DNA of 64,000 nt from Psychroserpens luteolus (GCF_021032705.1 NZ_JAHVXI010000001.1:1178001-1242000); one strand, 5' to 3'; shown: positions 1-9,276, numbered from the stretch's first letter. The notes: generated by a model not told the origin, from the sequence alone. Made by a program: numbers and translations.

Positions 1-1245
1 AAAGAAAAACCTGGTAAAGGCTATTTAAGCAGAGGTTCTGGTTTTATTGTGACTAAAGATGGTTATGTTTTTACCAATAAGCATGTCGTGGAAACAGCTG
101 TTAAAGGGTATTTAGACTACGACTATAATGTTGGTAAAACCAAAAAATCTAAAATTGATGTATATTCTGAAGACATTGTAAATGATAAGAATTTAGTTAA
201 AGTTTATCGAGTTGGACATACAGTTCCTGTAATTCAGGTGTTTAATGGGAAGAGTGAAAATGACTATAAATTATATAAAGCTAAGGTTGTTTCAATAGGA
301 GCAGGTGCTTTTGATGGCGCGCTATTAAAAATAGTTAGTGATCTAAATGATAATCCAGTAAATATGAATTTTACCAAGTTGCCTGTTGGAAATTCTGATA
401 CGGTATCACAAGGAGAAAAATTATGTGTGTTTGGATATCCAGCTCAATTTCAAGGCTCAGCAGACCTCATGTTAAGAGATTTAAGCACCCTAAGTGTTGG
501 TATTATGAGTGGTAATGATTTTGTGTTTAATTCTGATTATGGGTATATTAAAACTGATGCTGAAATTCACCCTGGAAATAGTGGAGGACCTGTTTTTGAT
601 GAGAATAATAAAGTTATTGGAATTGCAACTGCTAAAGGGAATAAAACAGGAATTGGACTTGTAGGTGGTATTAATGGAATGTACTATATTTCTGCTATTG
701 ATAATAAAGCTCACACAAAATTAATTGCAGATGGGTTAACATTACCTAATCGTTCATCATCAATAAATACGATTAAAGGGGATAAGCAATTAACAAAAAC
801 CAAAGCACAGATTAATGCGGCAATAGCCTTACGAGTTAAAAAGGAAAATGACCTAAAGAAACCACCTGCTAATTATGTGTCTTATTTAAGTTCTAAGGTG
901 TTTTTCTCAAATGTTTCTGCAAAAAAGAACAATAATCTAATACCAGATGCCTCCAAACGATACTCTAGTTTTACAATAGATAAGTCTTTGGGAGGCATAA
1001 TTTGGATATATGTTGAAAATAAGCCTTATAAACTAGGAACAGACAGAATGAAAGTGTATGTAGATTTAATGGATGAAAATGGTAATTATAAGCAAGTTAA
1101 AACCTTTAATGTCACTGAAGTTAACAGCAGTTCATCTATAACGCATTTCTCCAATTCATTTTACAAATCGGGTAAGTATAAAATCAGTGTTTATTCTGAT
1201 ACTAAATTTATAAACTCTGGATATATGACGCTTTCTTATAAATAA
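1..1245 (+). CDS. Trypsin-like (HtrA/S1-type) serine protease, 5'-truncated by the window edge
   Basis: The reading frame is open back to base 1. The GTG at base 49 is an internal valine of a conserved motif (GSGFIVTKDGYVFTNKHVV spans about bases 37-93), so the true start lies before the window. The full chymotrypsin-fold triad is visible, numbered from base 1: His28 in TNKHVV, Asp105 in FDGALLKI and Ser194 in HPGNSGGP. The first half therefore looks like an active trypsin-like protease of the HtrA style. No PDZ domain is evident; the last 170 or so residues are Lys/Ser/Asn-rich and I do not recognise them, though the end (SGKYKISVYSD) has the look of a beta-sandwich strand. Location is probably periplasmic or secreted, but the signal region is missing. 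A hairpin follows directly after the stop. Confident as protease, unsure of subfamily and substrate. Confidence 0.85.
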   Translation, partial: KEKPGKGYLSRGSGFIVTKDGYVFTNKHVVETAVKGYLDYDYNVGKTKKSKIDVYSEDIVNDKNLVKVYRVGHTVPVIQVFNGKSENDYKLYKAKVVSIGAGAFDGALLKIVSDLNDNPVNMNFTKLPVGNSDTVSQGEKLCVFGYPAQFQGSADLMLRDLSTLSVGIMSGNDFVFNSDYGYIKTDAEIHPGNSGGPVFDENNKVIGIATAKGNKTGIGLVGGINGMYYISAIDNKAHTKLIADGLTLPNRSSSINTIKGDKQLTKTKAQINAAIALRVKKENDLKKPPANYVSYLSSKVFFSNVSAKKNNNLIPDASKRYSSFTIDKSLGGIIWIYVENKPYKLGTDRMKVYVDLMDENGNYKQVKTFNVTEVNSSSSITHFSNSFYKSGKYKISVYSDTKFINSGYMTLSYK

Positions 1246-1277
1246 AAAAACCTCTCAAATTAATGAGAGGCTTCGTT
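1246..1277. terminator. Bidirectional intrinsic terminator between the protease gene and tsf
   Basis: A perfect 7-bp stem CCTCTCA/TGAGAGG (1251-1270, AATTAA loop) lies between convergent genes. Read on the minus strand it is followed by seven T residues, so it best terminates the rplM-rpsI-rpsB-tsf operon; read on the plus strand it is followed by CTTCGTTTTA and could also end the protease transcript. Confidence 0.8.
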
Positions 1278-1298
1278 TTATATTGAGAATAAAATAGA

Positions 1299-2273
1299 TT
1301 ATCCTACTGTAGCACGTTTAAACCCAGTAACAGTAACGTCACCGTAAGACTCTACATACTGAGCAACAGTTTTCTTTTCATCTTTAATGAACTTTTGATC
1401 TAATAAACATTGTTCTTGATCTAAAGTTGTGTTATCAGAAATGAAACGCTCCATTTTACCTGGTAAAATTCTATCCCAGATTTGTTCTGGTTTACCTTCT
1501 GCTTTTAATTCGGCTTTAGCGGCTTCTTCAGCTTGTGCTAATACTTCAGGAGTTAATTGTGCCATTGAGATGTACTGTGGTACATTCTTTAAGGTCTTAC
1601 CTAAACGTCCTAATTCGATATTATCTTTTTCGATTACAGCAATTCTTGCTTCAGTTTCAGAAGCAACGTATGCAGGATCAAAATCTTTGTAAGATAATGT
1701 TGTAGCTCCCATAGAAGCCACTTGCATAGCAAGGTCTTTTACCAACACTTCAGCGTTATCTACGTTTGCAGATAACCCTACTAATGCAGCAATTTTATTG
1801 ATATGAACATATTGTCCAACATAAGGTGCATCTAATTTTTCAAATGCAGTGATGTCTAATTTTTCACCAATAACTCCTGTTTGTTCTGTTAACTTTTCAG
1901 CAACAGTCATTCCACCAAAATCGGCAGCTAAGAATTCTTCCTTAGTGTTATAGTTTAATGCAATTTCTGCAAATTGATTAGCTAATGCTACGAAGTTTTC
2001 ATTTTTCCCAACGAAATCAGTTTCACATCCTAATACAATAGCAACACCAGATGTGTTGTCTGCATTAATTTTTGCGATTGCAGCACCTTCAGATGAATCT
2101 CTGTCGGCTCTTTTTTCTGCAACTTTTTGTCCTTTTTTACGAAGTACTTCAATGGCTTTGTCGAAATCGCCTCCAGCTTCAACTAAGGCTTTTTTACAAT
2201 CCATCATACCAGCGCCTGTGGCTTGTCTTAATTTATTTACTTCTGCGGCTGTAATTTTTACAGTATTTTCCAT
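1299..2273 (-). CDS. tsf: Elongation factor Ts
   Basis: EF-Ts is the guanine nucleotide exchange factor that recycles EF-Tu during translation, in the cytoplasm. The 324-residue protein starts with the N-terminal UBA-like module (VNKLRQATGAGMMDCKKAL, about residues 13-31) and contains the TDFVGKN segment near residue 85 that contacts EF-Tu, followed by the dimerisation/core region. It is longer than the E. coli protein (about 280 residues), as is usual in Bacteroidota. It is the last gene of the minus-strand ribosomal operon, 87 bp after rpsB, and an internal hairpin in that gap probably tunes its expression relative to rpsB. Confidence 0.97.
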   Translation of the reverse strand: MENTVKITAAEVNKLRQATGAGMMDCKKALVEAGGDFDKAIEVLRKKGQKVAEKRADRDSSEGAAIAKINADNTSGVAIVLGCETDFVGKNENFVALANQFAEIALNYNTKEEFLAADFGGMTVAEKLTEQTGVIGEKLDITAFEKLDAPYVGQYVHINKIAALVGLSANVDNAEVLVKDLAMQVASMGATTLSYKDFDPAYVASETEARIAVIEKDNIELGRLGKTLKNVPQYISMAQLTPEVLAQAEEAAKAELKAEGKPEQIWDRILPGKMERFISDNTTLDQEQCLLDQKFIKDEKKTVAQYVESYGDVTVTGFKRATVG

Positions 2274-2288
2274 TGTTTATAAAAATTT

Positions 2289-2337
2289 AAAAAAGTCGTT
2301 TAATTTATATTTCGTAATGAAAACAATTAAACGACTT
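2289..2337 (-). terminator. Attenuator-like hairpin between rpsB and tsf
   Basis: A perfect 13-bp inverted repeat (arms 2293-2305 and 2325-2337, 19-nt loop) lies in the 87-bp rpsB-tsf gap. On the minus strand the stem is followed at once by six T residues and then a second AT-rich run, so it has the form of an intrinsic terminator. Because tsf follows with no recognisable promoter of its own, partial termination (attenuation) is the likely role. This is inference from structure only. Confidence 0.65.
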
Positions 2338-2360
2338 AATTATATTGTGTAATTGTTTAT

Positions 2361-3176
2361 TTATTCTTCTTCGTTAGTTGCAACTGGTGCAACTACTTCA
2401 GCTTTTTTCTCAGCTTTTGCTTCAGTTTTCACTTCTTTTTTTGCTGCTGGTGATTTTTCACTTTTAGCATCTCTTTCCGCTTTTTCTGATTTTCTTTCAG
2501 CTAATCCATCTGCAACTGCCGATGTTACTACTGATAAGATTTTGTTAATTGACTTAGACGCATCGTCGTTTGCAGGAATTAAATAATCTACTTCACGAGG
2601 ATCTGAGTTTGTATCTACCATTGCGAAGATTGGAATGTTTAATTTCTGTGCTTCTTTAATGGCAATGTGCTCACGTTTGATATCTACTACAAAAAGTGCA
2701 CCAGGTAAACGTGTCATATCAGAAATAGATCCTAAGTTCTTTTCTAGTTTAGCTCTTTGACGATCTACTTGTAAACGCTCTTTCTTAGATAAAGAGTTAA
2801 ATGTTCCATCTTTCTTCATACGATCAATCATAGCCATTTTCTTAACAGCTTTTCTAATCGTAACAAAGTTAGTTAACATTCCACCTGGCCATCTCTCTGT
2901 GATGTAAGGCATGTTTACAGCGCCTGCTTTTTCAGCAACGATGTCTTTTGCTTGTTTTTTTGTAGCAACAAATAAGATTTTCTTTCCAGAAGCTGCAATC
3001 TTGTGAAGCGCTTCAGAAGTTTCTTGAATTTTTGCTGCGGTTTTGTAAAGGTTAATGATATGGATACCGTTACGTTCCATATAAATGTAAGGAGCCATGT
3101 TTGGATCCCATTTTCTTGTCAAGTGACCAAAGTGTACACCTGCCTCAAGTAAGTCTTTTACTTCTACTTTTTCCAT
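2361..3176 (-). CDS. rpsB: 30S ribosomal protein S2
   Basis: S2 is a structural protein of the small ribosomal subunit. The N-terminus is typical (LLEAGVHFGHLTRKWDPNM, about residues 9-27), followed by the conserved TERWPGGMLTNF and VDTNSDP segments. At 271 residues it is longer than E. coli S2 (241); the extra part is a Lys/Ala/Glu-rich low-complexity tail from about residue 225. It is preceded by a long leader of more than 300 bp with inverted repeats, the usual place for autoregulation of S2, and is followed by tsf as in most bacteria. Confidence 0.98.
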   Translation of the reverse strand: MEKVEVKDLLEAGVHFGHLTRKWDPNMAPYIYMERNGIHIINLYKTAAKIQETSEALHKIAASGKKILFVATKKQAKDIVAEKAGAVNMPYITERWPGGMLTNFVTIRKAVKKMAMIDRMKKDGTFNSLSKKERLQVDRQRAKLEKNLGSISDMTRLPGALFVVDIKREHIAIKEAQKLNIPIFAMVDTNSDPREVDYLIPANDDASKSINKILSVVTSAVADGLAERKSEKAERDAKSEKSPAAKKEVKTEAKAEKKAEVVAPVATNEEE

Positions 3177-3492
3177 TTTGTAATAGTTTACGTTCTGTTA
3201 AATTAGCAATGGTTGAGTGGTTGCTCTCGATAATCGAGGGATTAATTACTTCTCTATTTTTTTAAACCTTAAGGTTGTTTTATACAAACAATTTCAAAGT
3301 TTAATCTAAAGTAACTTGCTCGCCTTAACCATTTAGATGCTAAACTGTACCTGAACTCGTTCCAGGATTTTTTTAATTGTTGCCGAATGGAAATTCAGCG
3401 GTTTTAATTTAAAGCTGTTCTGAGGGTTAATCAGAACAGCTTTGATTTTTTTATATTCCGAAGAAAATTCAGAATAATAAAAAAGGATAGGA
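3177..3492 (-). promoter_or_regulatory. rpsI-rpsB intergenic region: probable structured leader of rpsB
   Basis: This 316-bp gene-free stretch holds several inverted repeats. A long one pairs AAAGCTGTTCTGA with TCAGAACAGCTTT (arms 3411-3423 and 3431-3443). Shorter ones are CTCGATaATCGAG (about 3226-3238) and AACCTTAAGGTT (about 3266-3277). No clear TAnnTTTG promoter was found; a TTAAACTTTG element read on the minus strand near 3295-3305 has a one-base spacing error. The long hairpin has its T-run on the plus-strand side, so it is not a standard terminator for rpsI; it may be a processing site or part of an r-protein binding leader. Function is inference. Confidence 0.45.
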
Positions 3493-3879
3493 TTAACGTT
3501 TCGAGAATTGGAATTTTTTCCTTGCTTTCTTCTGACCGAACTTTTTACGTTCAACCATACGAGGGTCTCTAGTTAATAATCCTTCTGGCTTTAATATTAG
3601 TCTGTTTTCTGCATCAAGTTCACACATAGCGCGAGATAATGCTAAACGGATCGCTTCGGCTTGGCCTGTAATGCCTCCACCGTAAACGTTTACTGTAATA
3701 TCAAAGTTGCCATCATTGTTAGTCATAGCTAAAGGTTGGTTTACCTTGTACTGCAATGTTGCAGTAGGAAAATAAACCGCCATGTCTTTTTTGTTCACCG
3801 TGATGTTACCTTTTCCTTTGGCAACGTACACACGAGCAACAGCCGTCTTTCTACGGCCAATTTTGTGAATTACTTCCAT
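3493..3879 (-). CDS. rpsI: 30S ribosomal protein S9
   Basis: S9 is a small-subunit ribosomal protein whose C-terminal tail reaches the P-site tRNA. The 128-residue protein shows the family's start (IGRRKTAVARVYV, about residues 6-18), the VYGGGITGQAEAIRLALSRA core and the basic C-terminus ending FQFSKR. Its ATG overlaps the rplM stop codon by one base (TAATG), so the two are translationally coupled, as is common for the L13-S9 pair. Confidence 0.98.
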   Translation of the reverse strand: MEVIHKIGRRKTAVARVYVAKGKGNITVNKKDMAVYFPTATLQYKVNQPLAMTNNDGNFDITVNVYGGGITGQAEAIRLALSRAMCELDAENRLILKPEGLLTRDPRMVERKKFGQKKARKKFQFSKR

Positions 3880-4334
3880 TAGTTAACTTTGTTTAAGTCA
3901 ATTGCTTTTGGCTTTTGAGCTTCATGTTTGTGCTCAGAACCTACAACAACATTTAAATTACGGAATAAATCTGCACCTAATTTGTTTTTAGGGAGCATTC
4001 CTTTTACTGATTTTTCTACGATTCTTGCAGGATCTTTTCCAAACAATTCATTCGCAGTTAAACTTCTTTGACCACCTGGATACCCTGTGTGACGAATGTA
4101 CGTTTTGTCATTCCACTTGTTTCCTGATAAGTTGATCTTTTCTGCATTGATAACAATAACGTTATCTCCACAATCAACATGTGGTGTGAAGTTAGGCTTG
4201 TGTTTACCTCTTAAAAGTATTGCTACTTTAGAAGCTAAACGACCTAGCGTTTGATTCTCAGCATCAACTAAAACCCACTCTTTATTAACAGTAGCTTTGT
4301 TTGCTGAAATCGTTTTGTAGCTTAATGTGTCCAC
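3879..4334 (-). CDS. rplM: 50S ribosomal protein L13
   Basis: L13 is an early-assembly protein of the large ribosomal subunit. The 151-residue protein has the conserved N-terminal [16 protein letters not shown] (about residues 21-36), the [16 protein letters not shown] segment and the RHTGYPGG motif. It is the first gene of the minus-strand operon rplM-rpsI-rpsB-tsf and follows a consensus promoter 48 bp upstream and a short leader with a small hairpin. Confidence 0.98.
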   Translation of the reverse strand: MDTLSYKTISANKATVNKEWVLVDAENQTLGRLASKVAILLRGKHKPNFTPHVDCGDNVIVINAEKINLSGNKWNDKTYIRHTGYPGGQRSLTANELFGKDPARIVEKSVKGMLPKNKLGADLFRNLNVVVGSEHKHEAQKPKAIDLNKVN

Positions 4335-4360
4335 ACTTATTAATTTTGTTATTAAACATT

Positions 4361-4412
4361 CCTCTCTTAAAAAAGAGTTTGCAAATTTACGATTAAATAT
4401 TTGATTACCAAA
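4361..4412 (-). promoter_or_regulatory. rplM promoter and leader hairpin
   Basis: Read on the minus strand, TTTG (4409-4412) is followed after exactly 19 bp by TAAATTTG (4382-4389), a full match to the Bacteroidota sigma-ABfr pattern. Transcription should begin near 4377, giving a leader of about 43 nt. That leader contains a small CTCTT-TTTT-AAGAG hairpin (about 4364-4377) that could be a ribosomal-protein leader element; this last point is speculative. Confidence 0.75.
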
Positions 4413-4571
4413 TCCTATTTAGCCAATATTTTAAGTTGCATCCAAAATAATTTTCCTTTTGTATGAGATTGATAGCGAAGCCATTCGTTAAAATTTTCTC
4501 AAACATGATGATTTAATGTAACAAAGACTTTAAATTGAAGTCTTTACAACGAAGACTAATCAATCAAATCA

Positions 4572-7232
4572 ATGAAAATCTATTCACTAATTACTGCAGT
4601 ATTCCTATGCAGTTCATTTACTGTTTTTGCACAAAATGAGCCATCTATTCCAAAAAGAGTTTACACTACCGTGCCTATTAAAGATTTAGAAGCACCAACT
4701 ATTGATGGTGTTCTCGATGAAGCGGCTTGGGGCATTGTAGAGTGGACATCCGATTACGTAGAATTTCAGCCAGATGTAGGAACACCGCCTTCTGAGCAAA
4801 CCAAGATGAAAATAGTTTATGACGACAAAAACTTATATGTTGCTTTCAAATGTTATCAAGCAGATCCTTCAACTATCGAAAAACGCATGGGAAGACGTGA
4901 TGATTTTCCCGGAGATTGGGTTGAAATCAATCTTGGAAGTTATAATGATGACCGAACGGGATTTTCATTTACCATTTCAGCATCTGGAGTAAAAGGCGAT
5001 GAATTTATATCTGACAATGGAAATTTTGATGGCAGTTGGAATCCAATTTGGTATGCTGATACAAAAATTGATGATGACGGTTGGACTGCCGAAATGCGAA
5101 TTCCGTTAAGTCAGTTGCGTTTTGGAGACCTCGAAGATCAGGTTTGGGGCTTACAATCGACACGACGCTATTTTAATAATGAAGAACGATCTACATGGCA
5201 GCCTTTACCTGCAAATCCGCCAGGATGGGTAAGTGAATTTGGTGAGCTACGCGGACTTGTTGGATTAAAACCTCAAAAGCAATTAGAAATTCAACCCTAT
5301 ACTGTGGCACAATTAGATACCTATCAAGCCGAAGCAGGGAACCCATTTAGAGATGGAAGTGATACTAAACTTACTGGAGGATTGGATGCCAAAATTGGAA
5401 TTACAAACGACCTCACTGTTGATGTGACTATTAATCCAGATTTCGGACAAGTAGATGCCGATCCAGGAGCAATTGCATTAGATGGATTTGAGATTTTCTT
5501 TCAGGAACGACGACCATTTTTTGTAGAGAATAAAAATGTCTTTGACTTTAGAGTGGGAGGCGGAAGAGATAATGTATTCTTCTCAAGACGTATTGGTCGA
5601 ACACCGCAAGGCTTTACAACAGCCGAAGAAAGTTTAGGTGAATATGAGGACATACCAAATTTTACAACAATACTTGGTGCAGCAAAATTTAGTGGTAAAA
5701 CAAAAAATGGCTGGGCTATCGGACTTTTAGAAAGTATTACAGCTAAAGAATATGCCGAAATTGAGTTAGATGAGCGTGAAGATGTTATTAATAGTTTACC
5801 TCAAGTTGGCGAACGACGTGAAGAACTCGTTGAACCGTTTACGAATTATTTAGTAGCAAGAGCGCAGAAAGATTTTAATGATCGTAATTCGTACATAGGT
5901 GCCATTGTAACATCTACAAATAGAAAATTGGAAGGGAATTTAGATTTTCTAAGAAAGAGCGCTTATACAGGTGGTGTTGATTTCAGACATAACTGGAAAA
6001 ATCGTAGGTATTACATTCAAGGAAATCTCACATTGAGTACTGTTAATGGAAGTAAGGAAGCCATTACCAACACCCAAACCTCATTAACACATTTATTTCA
6101 ACGAACTGATGCCAGTCATGTCGATGTCGATCCTAATAAAACCTCATTAACTGGTTCGGGAGGACGACTAGAGTTTGGACAACGTGGTAGTGATAAATGG
6201 CGCTATACTATCGGCGGAAATTGGAAATCCCCAGAATTAGAACTTAATGATATTGGGTTTTTAAGACAAGCAGATATTATCTCTCAATACGCTAACGTGA
6301 GGCGCTTATTTAATAAACCTACAAGTTGGTTTAGGAGAGCAAATATTGGTTTAGAACAATTTACGCAATATGATTTTGAAGGTAATTATAATAGGATTCA
6401 GTATGAAATGAGCGGAAATATCAATTTCATAAATAACTGGTTTGCCGATTTTGGAGCTGCACACAAACCTAGAATATATAGTAATACGGTATTGAGAGGA
6501 GGTCCGAGATGGCGATGGAATGAAGAAAATTTTTGGTATATGTTTATAGGAACCGATCAGCGTAAAAAACTAAGTACGACCATCGGTTATGTGAACTCTA
6601 GAGCAAAACAAAACAACTTTTCATTGGACCGTTACGAATTAAGATTTAGATACCAGCCTTTAAATTCATTGAGCATGTCTTTAAATTTTGAGTACGAAGA
6701 AAATCCAAATAGAACTCAATATGTCACCGAATCAGAGTTTAACGGAACACCTCGTTATATCTTAGGTGAAATTGATAACGAAAGTTTGAGTGCTACCTTG
6801 AGAGTCAACTATAATATCAATCCTAATTTGACCATTCAATATTATGGACAGCCTTTTATATTCAAGGCGAAGTATTCTAACTTTAATTTTGTAAACAATC
6901 CTACTGCCGAAAACATTAACGACCGTGTCACTTGGTATGATTCTAATCAAATTTCAGAAGAAAATGGCTCGTACGTTGTAGATGAAGATGTAAACGGAAC
7001 ATCAGATTATAGTTTTGGAAATCCCGATTTTGCTTTCGTACAGTTTAGATCAAACCTTGTGGTGCGTTGGGAATACATTCCAGGATCAGAAATATTCTTA
7101 GTATGGTCTCAAGGCATTACAGGTCTTGGTGATGTAAATAATGATTTTGGAGCCATTATTGACAACCAAATTTTTAATCAGAAACCCGAAAACACCTTCT
7201 TAATTAAGGCGACATATCGATTTGTATTATAA
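4572..7232 (+). CDS. DUF5916 outer-membrane protein with N-terminal CBM9-like domain
   Basis: The 886-residue protein has a Sec signal peptide (about residues 1-20, cut near FAQ). It is followed by a CBM9-like beta-sandwich at roughly residues 38-230 (APTIDGVLDEAAWG, DDKNLYVAFKC, DDRTGFSFTIS, GWTAEMRIPLSQLRF). The rest fits the DUF5916 family, with PDFGQVDADPG and FFQERRPFFVENKNVFDF, and a C-terminal half of alternating aromatic/polar strands ending in FRFVL-like FVL, which suggests an outer-membrane beta-barrel. Proteins of this family are common in Bacteroidota and their function is not established; carbohydrate or peptide related roles have been guessed. It stands alone between the ribosomal operon and ygiQ. 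Confidence 0.85.
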   Translation: MKIYSLITAVFLCSSFTVFAQNEPSIPKRVYTTVPIKDLEAPTIDGVLDEAAWGIVEWTSDYVEFQPDVGTPPSEQTKMKIVYDDKNLYVAFKCYQADPSTIEKRMGRRDDFPGDWVEINLGSYNDDRTGFSFTISASGVKGDEFISDNGNFDGSWNPIWYADTKIDDDGWTAEMRIPLSQLRFGDLEDQVWGLQSTRRYFNNEERSTWQPLPANPPGWVSEFGELRGLVGLKPQKQLEIQPYTVAQLDTYQAEAGNPFRDGSDTKLTGGLDAKIGITNDLTVDVTINPDFGQVDADPGAIALDGFEIFFQERRPFFVENKNVFDFRVGGGRDNVFFSRRIGRTPQGFTTAEESLGEYEDIPNFTTILGAAKFSGKTKNGWAIGLLESITAKEYAEIELDEREDVINSLPQVGERREELVEPFTNYLVARAQKDFNDRNSYIGAIVTSTNRKLEGNLDFLRKSAYTGGVDFRHNWKNRRYYIQGNLTLSTVNGSKEAITNTQTSLTHLFQRTDASHVDVDPNKTSLTGSGGRLEFGQRGSDKWRYTIGGNWKSPELELNDIGFLRQADIISQYANVRRLFNKPTSWFRRANIGLEQFTQYDFEGNYNRIQYEMSGNINFINNWFADFGAAHKPRIYSNTVLRGGPRWRWNEENFWYMFIGTDQRKKLSTTIGYVNSRAKQNNFSLDRYELRFRYQPLNSLSMSLNFEYEENPNRTQYVTESEFNGTPRYILGEIDNESLSATLRVNYNINPNLTIQYYGQPFIFKAKYSNFNFVNNPTAENINDRVTWYDSNQISEENGSYVVDEDVNGTSDYSFGNPDFAFVQFRSNLVVRWEYIPGSEIFLVWSQGITGLGDVNNDFGAIIDNQIFNQKPENTFLIKATYRFVL

Positions 7233-7297
7233 TGGTTTAGAATACGATTTTAAATGCTCATATCTATAATTCTAGCATCAGCGCAGTAATTTTTAAT

Positions 7298-7305
7298 TAC
7301 TTTTG
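7298..7305 (+). promoter_or_regulatory. -7 promoter element of the YgiQ-family gene (possibly leaderless)
   Basis: TACTTTTG matches the TAnnTTTG -7 consensus. Its last base is only 7 bp before the ATG at 7313, so transcription would start within a few bases of the start codon. A matching TTTG at -33 is not seen. Confidence 0.5.
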
Positions 7306-7312
7306 CAAAAGG

Positions 7313-9268
7313 ATGAGTGAATTAAGACTTTCAAGTTGGTTGCCTACCACAAATAAAGAGGTTAAGATACGTGGGTGGGATGCGCTAGACGTTATTTTGT
7401 TTAGTGGAGATGCCTATGTAGACCACCCAACCTTTGGTCCTGCTGTTATTGGACGATTACTTGAAAGTTTCGGATTGCGTGTTGCCATTGTGCCACAACC
7501 TAGTGTAACTGATAATCTTCAGGATTTTACAAAGCTTGGTGCGCCAAAATTGTTTTTCGGCGTTACAGGTGGCTGTATGGATCCAATGATTAGCAATTAT
7601 AATGCAAATAAAAAACGTCGTGACAAAGATGCCTACACACCAAATGGCGATATCGGATTTAGACCAGATTATGCGACAACCGTGTATTCTAATATTCTGA
7701 AAGAGAAATGGCCAGATGTGCCTGTACTTATTGGAGGTATTGAAGCATCGTTGCGTCGTGTGACGCATTACGATTATTGGAGTGATAAGTTAATGCCTAC
7801 CATTTTAGAGAGTTCTAAGGCCGATTTATTGGTGTACGGAATGGGCGAACAACCGCTACGAGAAGTGGTGCGCTTAATGCAAAAAGGTGTTCCATTTTCT
7901 AGTATCACCACAGTTAAACAAACGGCAGTACTTTTAAATAAAGATGCAAAGATCCCGAAGAATAGTAATTGGGAAGATGTTGAAATCGCATCACATGAGG
8001 TGTGTATAAACGATAAGAAACAATATGCGTCCAACTTTAAAATCATAGAGCAAGAATCTAATAAGCTTGCTGCGCGACGTATTTTTCAAAAAGTTGGTGA
8101 TAGGACATTAATGATTAATCCGCCATATCCAACGATGACGGAAGACGAAATTGATGCGTCTTTTGAATTACCTTATACACGATTACCACATCCAAAATAT
8201 AATAAGCGCGGACCAATTCCTGCATATGAAATGATTAAGTTTTCCATCAATATCCATCGTGGTTGTTTTGGTGGTTGCAGCTTTTGTACCATTTCGGCAC
8301 ATCAAGGAAAATTTATAGCCTCCCGAAGTCAGGAATCTGTCTTGCGAGAAGTCGATACTGTGGCTAATATGCCAGATTTTAAGGGGTATTTGAGTGATAT
8401 TGGTGGACCAAGTGCTAACATGTATAAAATGAAAGGTAAGGTGCAGTCTATATGCGATAAGTGTGTGGCACCTAGTTGTATTTCGCCTGTGATTTGTAGC
8501 AATTTAGATACCTCACACAAACCCTTAACCGATTTATATCAAGCAGTTGATAGTCATCCGAAAGTGAAAAAGTCTTTTATTGGTTCAGGAATTCGTCATG
8601 ATATGCTAGTGCCAGAGTTTAATAAAAATGCCGATCCGAAAGAGCTCGATGACTATACCGAAGAAGTGATGACCAAGCACGTCTCTGGCCGACTTAAAGT
8701 TGCACCAGAGCATACCAGTGATCCTGTATTGAAATTAATGCGGAAACCGTCGTTTAAGTATTTTCATAAGTTTAAAGAGCGCTTTGATAAAATCAATATT
8801 AAGAAGGGTTTAAAACTGCAGTTGATCCCTTATTTTATTTCGAATCATCCAGCATGTGAAGCTGAGGATATGGCTAATCTCGCTGCCGAAACTAAAGATA
8901 TGGGCTTCCAGTTAGAGCAAGTTCAAGGGTTTACACCAACACCTATGACGGTTGCTACTGTCATCTACTACAGTGGTTATCACCCTTATACTTTAAAAAA
9001 GGTAAGCACACCTAAAACACGTCAAGAAAAAGATGAACAGCATCGTTTTTTCTTTTGGTATAAGGACGAGAACAAAGCGTGGATTAGAAAGACCTTAAAT
9101 AAACTTGGGCGTCAAGATTTATTGGATGTGCTACTGCCAAAAAAGGACGAGAAATGGCGTAAAAATAAACCCAAAGGTGAGGCTAAAAACACCTTTAATG
9201 ATGCCGTGCCTTTTAACCAACGGAAAAATAAGGTGAAGTATAAGGGGAAGAAGAAGCAGAGGAGGTAA
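7313..9268 (+). CDS. ygiQ: YgiQ-family radical SAM protein
   Basis: This 651-residue cytoplasmic protein matches the YgiQ/UPF0313 family throughout. The N-terminal region shows GDAYVDHPTFG and FFGVTGGCMDPMI, then GGIEASLRRVTHYDYWSDK. The radical SAM [4Fe-4S] motif is CFGGCSFC (Cys318, Cys322, Cys325), followed by SDIGGPSANMY and LKVAPEHTSD. The C-terminus is a Lys/Arg-rich tail, which is typical. It would bind a [4Fe-4S] cluster and S-adenosylmethionine; the substrate is not known. The start is fixed by a -7 promoter box immediately upstream. It ends 8 bp before the convergent polA gene. Confidence 0.93.
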   Translation: MSELRLSSWLPTTNKEVKIRGWDALDVILFSGDAYVDHPTFGPAVIGRLLESFGLRVAIVPQPSVTDNLQDFTKLGAPKLFFGVTGGCMDPMISNYNANKKRRDKDAYTPNGDIGFRPDYATTVYSNILKEKWPDVPVLIGGIEASLRRVTHYDYWSDKLMPTILESSKADLLVYGMGEQPLREVVRLMQKGVPFSSITTVKQTAVLLNKDAKIPKNSNWEDVEIASHEVCINDKKQYASNFKIIEQESNKLAARRIFQKVGDRTLMINPPYPTMTEDEIDASFELPYTRLPHPKYNKRGPIPAYEMIKFSINIHRGCFGGCSFCTISAHQGKFIASRSQESVLREVDTVANMPDFKGYLSDIGGPSANMYKMKGKVQSICDKCVAPSCISPVICSNLDTSHKPLTDLYQAVDSHPKVKKSFIGSGIRHDMLVPEFNKNADPKELDDYTEEVMTKHVSGRLKVAPEHTSDPVLKLMRKPSFKYFHKFKERFDKINIKKGLKLQLIPYFISNHPACEAEDMANLAAETKDMGFQLEQVQGFTPTPMTVATVIYYSGYHPYTLKKVSTPKTRQEKDEQHRFFFWYKDENKAWIRKTLNKLGRQDLLDVLLPKKDEKWRKNKPKGEAKNTFNDAVPFNQRKNKVKYKGKKKQRR

Positions 9269-9276
9269 TTGCTAAT

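Noticed and set aside
3411-3443. Intrinsic terminator for rpsI
   Set aside because: The T-run follows the stem on the plus strand only, while rpsI is read on the minus strand.
3333-3554. Minus-strand 73-residue frame overlapping the end of rpsI
   Set aside because: It is in another frame through the rpsI 3' end and the spacer, with no homology I can recognise.
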